A DNA stretch of 54,135 nt. It comes from Burkholderiales bacterium. Its GTDB lineage: Bacteria > Pseudomonadota > Gammaproteobacteria > Burkholderiales > Casimicrobiaceae. The position numbers and the translations under genes are program-made. Of the stretch, positions 1 through 7,053 are shown piece by piece (the stretch's first letter is position 1; the number at the start of each line of letters is the position of its first letter). The notes beneath the pieces are model-generated. The model was not told the DNA's origin. It was given only the letters and a program-made list of their open reading frames with translations, and did not search any database. Location of the stretch: NCBI GenBank assembly GCA_020853025.1, contig JADYZP010000033.1, forward strand, positions 1-54,135. The letters run 5' to 3'.

Positions 1-44
1 AGCAATGCTTGCGACTTCGCCAGCTTCAACTTCGACTCACCCAT
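1..44 (-). CDS. Possible N-terminus of a gene running off the left edge
   Basis: On the minus strand an ATG at 44 opens a frame reading MGESKLKLAKSQAL before the window ends. A GGGGGT stretch lies about seven bases upstream and could be a ribosome binding site. Only 14 residues are visible, so no family can be named and the gene may not be real. Confidence 0.2.
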   Translation of the reverse strand, partial: MGESKLKLAKSQAL

Positions 45-61
45 CAGGTGACCCCCATTAA

Positions 62-256
62 TGCTTCGAAAGCCGCAGCCTGCCTCATCCGCAACAAAAT
101 TGCACTCCGTTAAATGAGGTTTTTAGGTTTATCGGAGAACTGGCGCAGGAAGACCTGCGCTATGCCGACACGCCGCTGCCACCGGAGGAATTGGCGAAGG
201 AGAAGGTCGAAGGATCGGCAAGGCTCAAGTCGCTGAAGTCGATGCTCGCACGCTAG
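62..256 (+). pseudogene. Possible 3' tail of an unidentified gene
   Basis: After a TAA at 59-61 one plus-strand frame stays open to a TAG at 254-256. Its last forty or so residues look protein-like: charged and leucine/lysine rich, ending KSLKSMLAR. There is no good start codon, so this may be the end of a gene whose front has been lost. I do not recognise it. Nothing else is visible in bases 45-308. Confidence 0.2.
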
Positions 257-308
257 GCCGCCGCGGCCGGGGAATGGTGGCTGACGACGGACAAAGGCAG
301 CGGCGACG

Positions 309-1409
309 CTACTTCGATGCCGCCACCATGTAGTCGACGGCAGCCTTAACGTCGGCGTCCGACAGCGACGGATTGCCGCCTTTGGGCGGCATCGCACCCT
401 TGCCGTGCAGCGCGATTCCATAAACCGCGTCCATGCCGGCAGCCAGGCGCGGCGTCCAGGCGGCCTTGTCGCCGAACTTGGGCGCGCCGGCAACCCCGGA
501 GCCGTGGCAGGCGAAACAGACGCTGCCATAGACTTTCTTGCCGTCGGCAGCAACGGCTGTCGGTGCCGATGCGGCAGGCGCGGGCGATGCGGCAGGCGCG
601 GGCGATGCGGCAGGCGCGGGCGATGCGGCTGCAACAGCGGGTGCGGGGCCTGCCCCGGAGTTCAGCATGAACTCGACGGCACGCTTCACTTCGGCATCGG
701 AGAGGTCCGCCATGCCTCCGCGTGCGGGCATTCCCGCGTGGCCCTTGAGCGCCGACTGGTACACCGGATTGAGACCGCGCTTTACGCGTTCGATCCATGC
801 GGCGCGGTCTCCGATCTTCGGAGCGCCATCGACTCCGGTTGCATGACATTGGCTGCAAACGGTCTCGACGACCTGCTGGCCGGTACGCTCGGCGGGAGCG
901 GCTGCGGCCGGTGTCGCCGCGGCGCTTGCCGCCACCGCCGGCGCCGTCCAGTTCGCCCCAGCCTTGTTGGCCATGAACGCCACGGCACGCTTGACCTCGT
1001 CGTCGGTCAGCTCGCTGTTGCCGCCGCGGGGAGGCATCGCGCGGATGCCGCCGATCGCGTGCTCGAAGGAGAGTTTTTCGCCTTGCGTGACGATCTTCGC
1101 CCACGCTGCCTTGTCACCGAGCTTCGGCGAACCCGCGAGTCCCGTCTCGTGGCAGGTCTTGCAGACCTGGTTGTAGACCGTCTCGCCTGTCAGCATGCCC
1201 TTCGGGCCGGTGGCCTCCGCCAACGTGACGTTGCCGAAGGGCTGGATGCGCGCGATGACCTGATTGTCGTTTTCGTGGCGACCCGTTTCCCCGCTGGTGA
1301 CGAGCTGTGACACCATGACCGCGAGGGTGACCGGCACGGCAAATGCAAGCAGCACGACGATGATGAGCTGCTTCGGAGTCTTGATCGGGGACGAATGCTC
1401 TTCGGTCAT
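309..1409 (-). CDS. Membrane-anchored triheme c-type cytochrome
   Basis: The 366-residue product has a short cytoplasmic start, one hydrophobic segment at about residues 14-36 that serves as anchor or uncleaved signal, and three homologous class I cytochrome c domains. Their heme sites are CKTCH at 83-87, CSQCH at 185-189 and CFACH at 298-302. Each domain has a distal Met in an AMPP or GMPA context (MPPRGG, MPARGG, MPPKGG). Ala/Pro-rich linkers separate the domains, the second made of PAPAAS repeats. It should carry electrons in the periplasm. Its place beside a heme-copper and NO-reduction block suggests it donates to one of those enzymes, which is inference. It is transcribed away from the tRNA gene. 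Confidence 0.9.
   Translation of the reverse strand: MTEEHSSPIKTPKQLIIVVLLAFAVPVTLAVMVSQLVTSGETGRHENDNQVIARIQPFGNVTLAEATGPKGMLTGETVYNQVCKTCHETGLAGSPKLGDKAAWAKIVTQGEKLSFEHAIGGIRAMPPRGGNSELTDDEVKRAVAFMANKAGANWTAPAVAASAAATPAAAAPAERTGQQVVETVCSQCHATGVDGAPKIGDRAAWIERVKRGLNPVYQSALKGHAGMPARGGMADLSDAEVKRAVEFMLNSGAGPAPAVAAASPAPAASPAPAASPAPAASAPTAVAADGKKVYGSVCFACHGSGVAGAPKFGDKAAWTPRLAAGMDAVYGIALHGKGAMPPKGGNPSLSDADVKAAVDYMVAASK
568..630. repeat. 18-bp tandem repeat, 3.5 copies, in the cytochrome linker
   Basis: The unit GATGCGGCAGGCGCGGGC occurs at 568, 586 and 604, with a partial fourth copy from 622. It encodes the PAPAAS linker between the second and third heme domains. The copies are identical, so linker length probably varies between strains. 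Confidence 0.9.
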
Positions 1410-1561
1410 GGTCGCGGGCGTTCGGCGTGGCGTGCGTCAGGCGTGGAAACGCATCCGCGCGGAGCGGACGGTCGGGTCAACGTTCGATTATACCGTTGCG
1501 ACCTCCTGCGCGATAACCGCATGGACGGCCGGGCTCGGCGAACGCTACAATCCAAGGCTGC

Positions 1562-1638
1562 GCGCCCGTAGCTCAGTTGGATAGAGTATTGGTTTCCGAA
1601 GCCAAGGGTCACAGGTTCGAATCCTGTCGGGCGCGCCA
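1562..1638 (+). tRNA. tRNA-Arg (anticodon CCG)
   Basis: A full cloverleaf can be drawn. The acceptor arm pairs GCGCCCG with CGGGCGC, the D stem is GCTC/GAGT, and the anticodon stem TTGGT/GCCAA holds loop TTCCGAA, giving anticodon CCG for codon CGG. The T arm is ACAGG-TTCGAAT-CCTGT and the 3' CCA is encoded. The discriminator base is G. Confidence 0.95.
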
Positions 1639-1808
1639 GTCTTTCGGTTGTACGAGCCTGAGACACGGCGTCCATACCGGCGACGCTGACCCACTCTGGA
1701 ACGTCAGCGCCAGCCTGCGCGGCACGCCGGCGTGCGGCGGATTGGGCGCTGCGCGAAGGCAGTCACGTCACCGGCGCTGTTGTGCGCGAGCGATCCTTCG
1801 CTGCGTGT

Positions 1809-2426
1809 TCACGCGACATGGAACAGAATTGCCGCGTAGTGCGCCGCGCTGCCGGCGATCACGAACAGGTGCCAGATGCCGTGCGCGGCGGGCCAGCGCT
1901 CGTCGCAGGCATAGAAGACGATGCCGCCGGTGTAGAGCGCACCGCCGGCGACCAGCCACAGGAAGCCGGGCCAGCCCAGCGCGGCGAGCAGCGGCTGCAC
2001 TGCGGCGATGGCCATCCAGCCCATCGTTAGGTAGAGGAAGAGCGACAGCAGCCTGCGCTTGCTGTTGCGGACGAGTTCCTGCGTGATTCCTACCACCGCG
2101 AGCAGCCACGCGACGCCGAACAGCGAATAACCCCATCCGTCGCGCAGCGTGACCAGCGCGAAGGGCGTGTAGGTGCCGGCGATCAGGCAATAGATGGCCC
2201 CGTGGTCGAGCTTGCGGAAGACGTCCTTGGCGCGGCCGCGCAGGCTGTGGTAGAGCGTCGAGAACACGTAGAGCAGCACCAGCGTCGCACCATAGACGCT
2301 GAAGCTGACGATCTTCCACGGGTCGCCGACGATGCTCGCGAGCACGATCAGCGCAACGGCGCCTGCCAGGGCCAGCACGGCCCCGGCAAGGTGCGTCGTC
2401 GCGTTGAAGCGTTCGCCGCGATACAT
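1809..2426 (-). CDS. Hemolysin III family (PAQR-like) membrane protein
   Basis: The 205-residue protein starts MYRGERFNATTHL and is almost wholly hydrophobic, with about seven membrane segments. It shows the family marks: the N-terminal ERFN..TH, a central S.LYHS (here FSTLYHSLRG), DHGAIY..IAGTYTPF, and a C-terminal H..WHLFV. The family is named for a Bacillus cereus hemolysin, but most members are housekeeping membrane proteins of uncertain function, related to PAQR receptors with a predicted metal site of conserved His and Asp. Longer frames upstream lack these features, so the ATG at 2426 is preferred. An FNR-like box lies about 80 bases upstream. Confidence 0.88.
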   Translation of the reverse strand: MYRGERFNATTHLAGAVLALAGAVALIVLASIVGDPWKIVSFSVYGATLVLLYVFSTLYHSLRGRAKDVFRKLDHGAIYCLIAGTYTPFALVTLRDGWGYSLFGVAWLLAVVGITQELVRNSKRRLLSLFLYLTMGWMAIAAVQPLLAALGWPGFLWLVAGGALYTGGIVFYACDERWPAAHGIWHLFVIAGSAAHYAAILFHVA

Positions 2427-2505
2427 CGTCGGTCTCCATGCTGCGTGCGTGCCGCGGCCTTCGCCGACGGCAGGGCAACAGTGCGCCGCGGCGCTTTCCG
2501 CAGCC

Positions 2506-2519
2506 TTAATCTCCATCAA
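2506..2519. promoter_or_regulatory. Degenerate FNR/Dnr-type box
   Basis: TTAATCTCCATCAA differs from TTGAT-N4-ATCAA by one base. It lies in the 326-base divergent gap (2427-2752) between the hemolysin III gene and the NirDL-type gene, so it could serve either. Nothing else is visible in the gap. Confidence 0.45.
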
Positions 2520-2752
2520 GGAAGTGGGGTCGCCGTCGACGCAATCTTCGTAGCGAACATGGGATGACATCAGCTCATCACGCCCACCGGAAGGTTCAAC
2601 GTTCGCAACATGCAATAGGACGTCTATTGATCGGGGACCGGCACGAATGAACGGCGCGATGCGCGTGCGCGCGGCGATACGCGGGGTCGCGAGGGCGTTG
2701 CCCACGAGGACGCTTCCTATGCGGGTGCCGCGCAGCTGGATGAGGAACTGAC

Positions 2753-3784
2753 ATGGACCGCCCTCCGCTCGACGCCTGCGAGATGCGGCTGCTGAACGAC
2801 TACCAGCATGCGTTTCCGCTCGCGCAGACGCCCTACGCGGCGATCGCGAGCCACCTCGCCGTTGACGAGGGCTGGGTACGCTCGCGGCTCGCGCGCTGGC
2901 AGGACGACGGCAGCGTAAGCAGGGTGGGCGCCGTATTCCGGCCGAACGCGATCGGCGTGTCGACACTGGCGGCGATCGCGGTGCCCGCCGCGGAACTCGC
3001 GAGCGTCGCGGCGCGGGTATCGGCGCGGTCCGATGTCAATCACAACTACGAGCGCGAGCATCGCTTCAACCTGTGGTTCGTCGCGACGGCAGCCGACGCG
3101 TCCGCCCTGGCCGCAGCACTCGCGGCGATTCGCGCCGACACCGGATACGCGCCGATCTGCCTGCCGCTGATCACCGACTACTGGATCGATCTCGGTTTCG
3201 ACCTCGCACCACCGGCACAAGACGAGCCGGGGTCGGCGTTGCGTCGCCTGGACCTTGCCAGCGGAGAGCCAACTTCACCTTTGTCGGATGTGGACCGGCG
3301 GGTGATCGCGGCACTGGAAAGGGGGTTGCCGCTGGTGTCGCGTCCCTATGCGGCGCTCGCTGCGGCAGCAGACGTCAGCGAGGATTACGTGCTTGCGCGC
3401 CTCGCGCTGTGGCTGAGGCTCGGCGTCATCAAGCGACTGGGCGTGGTCGTCCGTCATCGCGAGCTTGGCTATACGGCCAATGCGATGTGCGTCTGGGACG
3501 TGCCCGATACCGACGTCGACGCGATGGGCGGCATGCTGGCCCGTGAGACCGGAGTGACGCTGTGCTATCGGCGCATGCGTGCGCGGCCCGATTGGCCGTA
3601 CAACCTGTACTGCATGCTGCATGGACGCGACCGCGCGACCGTCGAGCACGCGCTCGCCGAACTGTCGGCATGGCACGGTCTCGACCGCTTCCCGTCGGCG
3701 GTGCTGTTTTCGCGGCAGCGCTTCAAGCAGCGCTCGCGAAGTCGTTGGGCTTCTACGTCGGCCTGTCCGCCAACGGCACGTTGA
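2753..3784 (+). CDS. nirD: NirDL-type siroheme decarboxylase, two fused AsnC-like domains, aberrant C-terminus
   Basis: Two Lrp/AsnC-fold units in tandem (about 1-165 and 170-327), each with an N-terminal winged helix, match NirD/NirL/AhbAB proteins. These decarboxylate siroheme to didecarboxysiroheme on the way to heme d1, the cofactor of cytochrome cd1 nitrite reductase. The first unit has the family signature HNYER at 97-101 followed by NLW. The second has CYRR at 271-274 and a YNLY segment near 283. The protein follows the family up to FKQR (324-327), close to the usual end. The last 16 residues are unrelated, because the gene runs out of frame into a piece of nirJ. The fused arrangement itself is known from other denitrifiers. 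No nirS is in the window. Confidence 0.85.
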   Translation: MDRPPLDACEMRLLNDYQHAFPLAQTPYAAIASHLAVDEGWVRSRLARWQDDGSVSRVGAVFRPNAIGVSTLAAIAVPAAELASVAARVSARSDVNHNYEREHRFNLWFVATAADASALAAALAAIRADTGYAPICLPLITDYWIDLGFDLAPPAQDEPGSALRRLDLASGEPTSPLSDVDRRVIAALERGLPLVSRPYAALAAAADVSEDYVLARLALWLRLGVIKRLGVVVRHRELGYTANAMCVWDVPDTDVDAMGGMLARETGVTLCYRRMRARPDWPYNLYCMLHGRDRATVEHALAELSAWHGLDRFPSAVLFSRQRFKQRSRSRWASTSACPPTAR

Positions 3785-3816
3785 TCGACCGCGACAACAT
3801 CGCGCGGCTCGTGGTC
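3733..3816 (+). pseudogene. nirJ: Fragment of nirJ (heme d1 radical-SAM enzyme)
   Basis: In the frame one step from the NirDL gene, bases 3733-3816 read LAKSLGFYVGLSANGTLI, then DRDNIARL. This matches an internal part of NirJ, where a typical reading is GLSTNGTLI..DNIARI. NirJ is a radical-SAM protein of about 390 residues acting in heme d1 synthesis. Both its N-terminal CXXXCXXC region and its C-terminal half are missing. The fragment is joined to the end of the NirDL gene on the left and abuts the dnr stop codon on the right. It is a deletion scar. Confidence 0.7.
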
Positions 3817-4549
3817 AGCTGCGGTAGGCGCGCAGCCTTTCATCGTCGACGATGTGCACGTCGCGGCCGTCGACGGCAATGAGTCCGGCCTCGACCAGGT
3901 CGTGCAGGATCCTGGAAAAATGCTCGGGCGTGACGTTGAGCCTGGAGGCGACGATCGCCTTCGACGTCGGCAAGGTGACGACGTAGGACAGGGGCGCCGC
4001 GCCCGCCTGCCCGTCCTGGCGCAACAGATAGCCGATGACGCGCTGCGTCCCCGACTGCAGCGAGTAGGATTCGACGTCGCTGATCAGCGAGTGCAGGCGC
4101 CGGGAGAGCCCGGCGAGCATCTTGCGCGCGAACGCCGGCTCGCGCTCGATTTGCGTGAACACGACGTTTTTCGAAACGTGCAGGAGCAGCGAGTCGGCCA
4201 GCGCCTGCGCCATCAGGATGTAGGGCTTGTCCATGAACATCAGCGCTTCGCCGAAAGAGCCGCCGGGGCCGATCAGCTCGACGACCTTCTCGCTGCCCTG
4301 CGTGGACAGGAACGCGAGTTTGATCTGGCCGTAGACGACCAGATGGAAGCCGACACAGGGGTCGCCACGATTGAAGATGATTTCGCCGCGCGGGACGTGA
4401 AGCTCGGTGGTGCCGGCGGCGATCGGGTCGAGTTCCTCCGGCGCCAGTTCCTTGAACAACGGCAGGCTGGCGAGAAACGCCTGGGTTTTGATGGGCGATC
4501 GGGTCAAGGCTTCAATTGCAGCGGTGGGAGACCGCGGCAAGCGTAGCAC
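3815..4549 (-). CDS. dnr: Dnr-type Crp/Fnr family transcription regulator
   Basis: The 244-residue protein has a cyclic-nucleotide-binding-like sensor domain (about 25-145), a dimer helix and a C-terminal winged helix. The recognition helix carries E209, S212 and R213 (PEHFSR), the residues E. coli FNR uses to read TTGAT-N4-ATCAA. It lacks the N-terminal Cys cluster of FNR, so it belongs with the Dnr/Nnr regulators that sense NO through heme. The start is a GTG at 4549. An internal start cannot be excluded, since the first 20 residues are poorly typical. It is the last gene of the minus-strand respiratory block, and matching boxes at 11260, 18195, 19381 and 41389 are its likely targets. Confidence 0.88.
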   Translation of the reverse strand: MLRLPRSPTAAIEALTRSPIKTQAFLASLPLFKELAPEELDPIAAGTTELHVPRGEIIFNRGDPCVGFHLVVYGQIKLAFLSTQGSEKVVELIGPGGSFGEALMFMDKPYILMAQALADSLLLHVSKNVVFTQIEREPAFARKMLAGLSRRLHSLISDVESYSLQSGTQRVIGYLLRQDGQAGAAPLSYVVTLPTSKAIVASRLNVTPEHFSRILHDLVEAGLIAVDGRDVHIVDDERLRAYRS

Positions 4550-4622
4550 GGAAGCTAAAGTCCCGTCGGCCGGCAGGGACTTTGCCGACGACGCCGGTAG
4601 CCGTTTCCGGCAGCCCGTACCC

Positions 4623-5597
4623 TCAGGCGGCTGCGGGCCGCACAGCGGCCCGGACGAGCAGCGCGAGCAACAGCGCTGCGCAGGCGTTGTGCGCCACGAC
4701 GGTCGCCAGCGCCGGGTAGCCGACCGCGGTGACGATGCCCAAACCCGCGCCCACCGCCGATACCGCGACCAGCGCGCGCGCGAGTCCGGGACGCGCGCGG
4801 CGCACCCACGCGGCGGTCACCAGCGCCAGCACGACGACAACGAGTCCGCAGACGCGATGTACGAGGTGCAGCCCGGCGGCACCCTCGGGTGCGGCGATGC
4901 GCGCGTCGACCACCACCGGCACGCGCAGCGGGTTCCAGGCATCACCGGAGGCGAATGCCGAGACCGCGTCGCCGCACCCGGGAAAGCCGGGGCAGGCCAG
5001 GCCCGCGAACTGCGCCGAAATGAGCCCGCCCACCGCCGTCTGCACGAGGACCAGCGCGACCGCGGCGCCCGCCAGCCATCGGGCGCCGCGTGGGACCGTG
5101 GGGGCCGGCAGCGACGCGGCGTGTACCGCGACCAGTGCGGCGAGCAGCGTGTAGCCGCCGAGCAGATTGGAAAGTGCCACCGCGGGCAGCCTGGCGCCGG
5201 CGGTGCGTGTACCGAGCACCGCCAACGCGACGACGACGACGAGTGCCGCTGCCGCCCAGTAGCCTACCCGCCGTTGCGGCGAGCGTCCTGTCCACGCGAC
5301 GACGAGCAGTCCGAGGATCGCGACCGAAACCCCGGCCGCGGCGATGCGATGCGCCAGACGCGCGACGCGTACGGCCAAGCTCGGCTCCGGCGCGCCGACG
5401 CCTGCCGCTTCCGCAGCGCGTGCATAGCAGTCCGGCCAATCGGTGCACGAGAGCCCTGCTTGCGCATGGCGCATCGTCGCGCTGGCGACGATGATGATCA
5501 GCGTGAGCGCCGCGGCGGCGAGCGACAGCCACGCCAGCAGTTGCCGGACGCGCGCTGCGTCGGTCGCGGTGATCGCGCCCTGCTGCGTGTCAGGCAC
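4623..5597 (-). CDS. CtaA/COX15-like heme A synthase homologue lacking the catalytic Glu
   Basis: The 324-residue product has eight membrane segments in two halves. It has the four heme-ligand His of the CtaA family (H83, H159, H247, H303) and both extracytoplasmic Cys pairs (C51/C57 in SCTDWPDC and C202/C208 in ACPGFPGC). In B. subtilis CtaA an essential Glu stands three residues before the first His (E..H). Here that position is Arg80. The protein may therefore not oxidise heme O to heme A, or may do so differently. The start is a GTG overlapping the stop of the upstream heme-copper gene by eight bases, so the two are translationally coupled. A second homologue with the Glu lies at 18256. 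Confidence 0.8.
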   Translation of the reverse strand: MPDTQQGAITATDAARVRQLLAWLSLAAAALTLIIIVASATMRHAQAGLSCTDWPDCYARAAEAAGVGAPEPSLAVRVARLAHRIAAAGVSVAILGLLVVAWTGRSPQRRVGYWAAAALVVVVALAVLGTRTAGARLPAVALSNLLGGYTLLAALVAVHAASLPAPTVPRGARWLAGAAVALVLVQTAVGGLISAQFAGLACPGFPGCGDAVSAFASGDAWNPLRVPVVVDARIAAPEGAAGLHLVHRVCGLVVVVLALVTAAWVRRARPGLARALVAVSAVGAGLGIVTAVGYPALATVVAHNACAALLLALLVRAAVRPAAA

Positions 5598-7053
5598 GAA
5601 GTCCCGCCGGCGGACCTGGCCGGCGTGCGAACGCGATCAGCATCACCGCCACGAAGAGCATGCCGCCGACAATGGCGACGAGTCCGCCGATGCCCATCAG
5701 TCCCATGCCCAGGGTTTGCTCGATCGAGCGTGCCGCGAGTGCGCCGTCGGCGACTTTGCGCTGCACTCCGTAACCGCCGGACCAGACGAGGCCGACGATG
5801 TGCAGCAGCTGTCCGCCGCCGTACAGATAGCATTGCCATGCGGCGAGCCGCGGCGGAGGCGCGCCGAGCCCGACGTGCGGCAGCAGCCAATAGGCCACGC
5901 CCATCAGCGCGATGGTGACGCCGACGATCGCACCGTGGTAGTGCGCCGGAATTTTCACGTTGCTGCCGTGGATCAGGTAGCCGATCACGCCTCCGACGCC
6001 GAAGAGCAGGATCGACATGACCAGTGCGGCGCGCAGCGGACGCGATGCGGGATCGCCGAGTGCGGCGGGCGCGCGCGCGGCGCGCAGAAAGCTCCAGAGT
6101 ACTGCCGCCGCAACCGGTGCGATGGCGAGGCCGCCGCCGAAGCGCATCAGCCAGGTCTGCAGCCGGTGATGCTCGACGGAAGCGACGTCGTAGGCAAGGT
6201 AGATCAGCGTGGTTGCGAAGACCGCGGCGAGGCCGATGCCGAAGAGCAGTGCGACCACGCGTGGAGACAGCGGCACGGCGAGGCCGATCGCGTCGGCGAG
6301 CAGTAGCCACGCGACCAGCAGCAGCAGCGTCCACGCGAACTGCAGCACGTGCCCGCTGCCCCAGAACAGAAGTTCGTAGTAGGTCTTCGGTTCGAGCGCC
6401 GTTGGCACCGCTGCATACGACCACGCGAATGCGAGCAGCGCGACGGCGGCGGCCACGACGGCGCCGTTCAATCCGAAGCGCAGCGCGCCGGCGCCGTCGA
6501 GCCTGACGCCGACTCGCGGCGACGCGATGAGGCCGCGCGCTACCAGCAGTGCGAAACCGGCGCCGAAGACGGCGAGCCCCGTGAGGAATGCAGGCGATTC
6601 GATCACCGGCACGTAGTTGGACATGATTGGCGTGCCGCCGGCGAACGGTGAGACGGCGATCAGCACGGCGCCGGCGCCGGCGAGTACCAGCGCGATCCAG
6701 CCGGCAGCAAGCGCGCGCCGCGTGCTGTTCAGGCTCCACAGCGCGCCGGCGAACGACACGAACCAGACGAGGACCGACAGATCGACGTGCGCGACCAACG
6801 CGACGCGGAAGAAATCGGCGACCGGAAACAGCCGCGCGAGGCCCGGTGTGCGCGACAGCACGAGGAGCAGCGCGAGCACACCTGACGCGGCCAGCGCGAG
6901 TGTTGCCAGCGTCAGGAACGCGCAGGCAAGCCGCAAACGGCCGTCGTTGGGTAGCGCGAAGGTGAAGCGGCCGTACGCGGTGTCGCCGCTTGTGCGCATC
7001 TGCGCGACAGGCGCCGCGGCAACCGGAAGTTTGGGCAGTGCGAACGCTTTCAT
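5590..7053 (-). CDS. Divergent heme-copper oxidoreductase subunit I, probable NO-reductase-like
   Basis: The protein has 487 residues and about twelve membrane segments. The six invariant His of heme-copper enzymes can be placed: H89 (low-spin heme), H235, H295 and H296 (CuB), and H371 and H373 (the H-x-H pair in AHYHG). The helix-VI motif is GSGHVLQF. The position four residues after the CuB His, Tyr in A-family oxidases and Glu in NorB, is Phe239, with Gln238 before it. The low-spin heme region (HVDLSVLVWF) resembles NorB. It matches neither a normal oxidase nor cNOR/qNOR. It is coupled by overlap to the cytochrome b fusion gene upstream and the CtaA-like gene downstream. No subunit II lies next to it. 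Confidence 0.75.
   Translation of the reverse strand: MKAFALPKLPVAAAPVAQMRTSGDTAYGRFTFALPNDGRLRLACAFLTLATLALAASGVLALLLVLSRTPGLARLFPVADFFRVALVAHVDLSVLVWFVSFAGALWSLNSTRRALAAGWIALVLAGAGAVLIAVSPFAGGTPIMSNYVPVIESPAFLTGLAVFGAGFALLVARGLIASPRVGVRLDGAGALRFGLNGAVVAAAVALLAFAWSYAAVPTALEPKTYYELLFWGSGHVLQFAWTLLLLVAWLLLADAIGLAVPLSPRVVALLFGIGLAAVFATTLIYLAYDVASVEHHRLQTWLMRFGGGLAIAPVAAAVLWSFLRAARAPAALGDPASRPLRAALVMSILLFGVGGVIGYLIHGSNVKIPAHYHGAIVGVTIALMGVAYWLLPHVGLGAPPPRLAAWQCYLYGGGQLLHIVGLVWSGGYGVQRKVADGALAARSIEQTLGMGLMGIGGLVAIVGGMLFVAVMLIAFARRPGPPAGLRA

Noticed and set aside
1406..1675. Minus-strand open frame containing a TGFEPVT-like peptide
   Set aside because: It is the well-known false translation of a tRNA gene; the cloverleaf at 1562-1638 explains the sequence.
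2626..2640. ATTGATCGGGGACC as an FNR box
   Set aside because: Only the left half-site is present; the right half does not match ATCAA.
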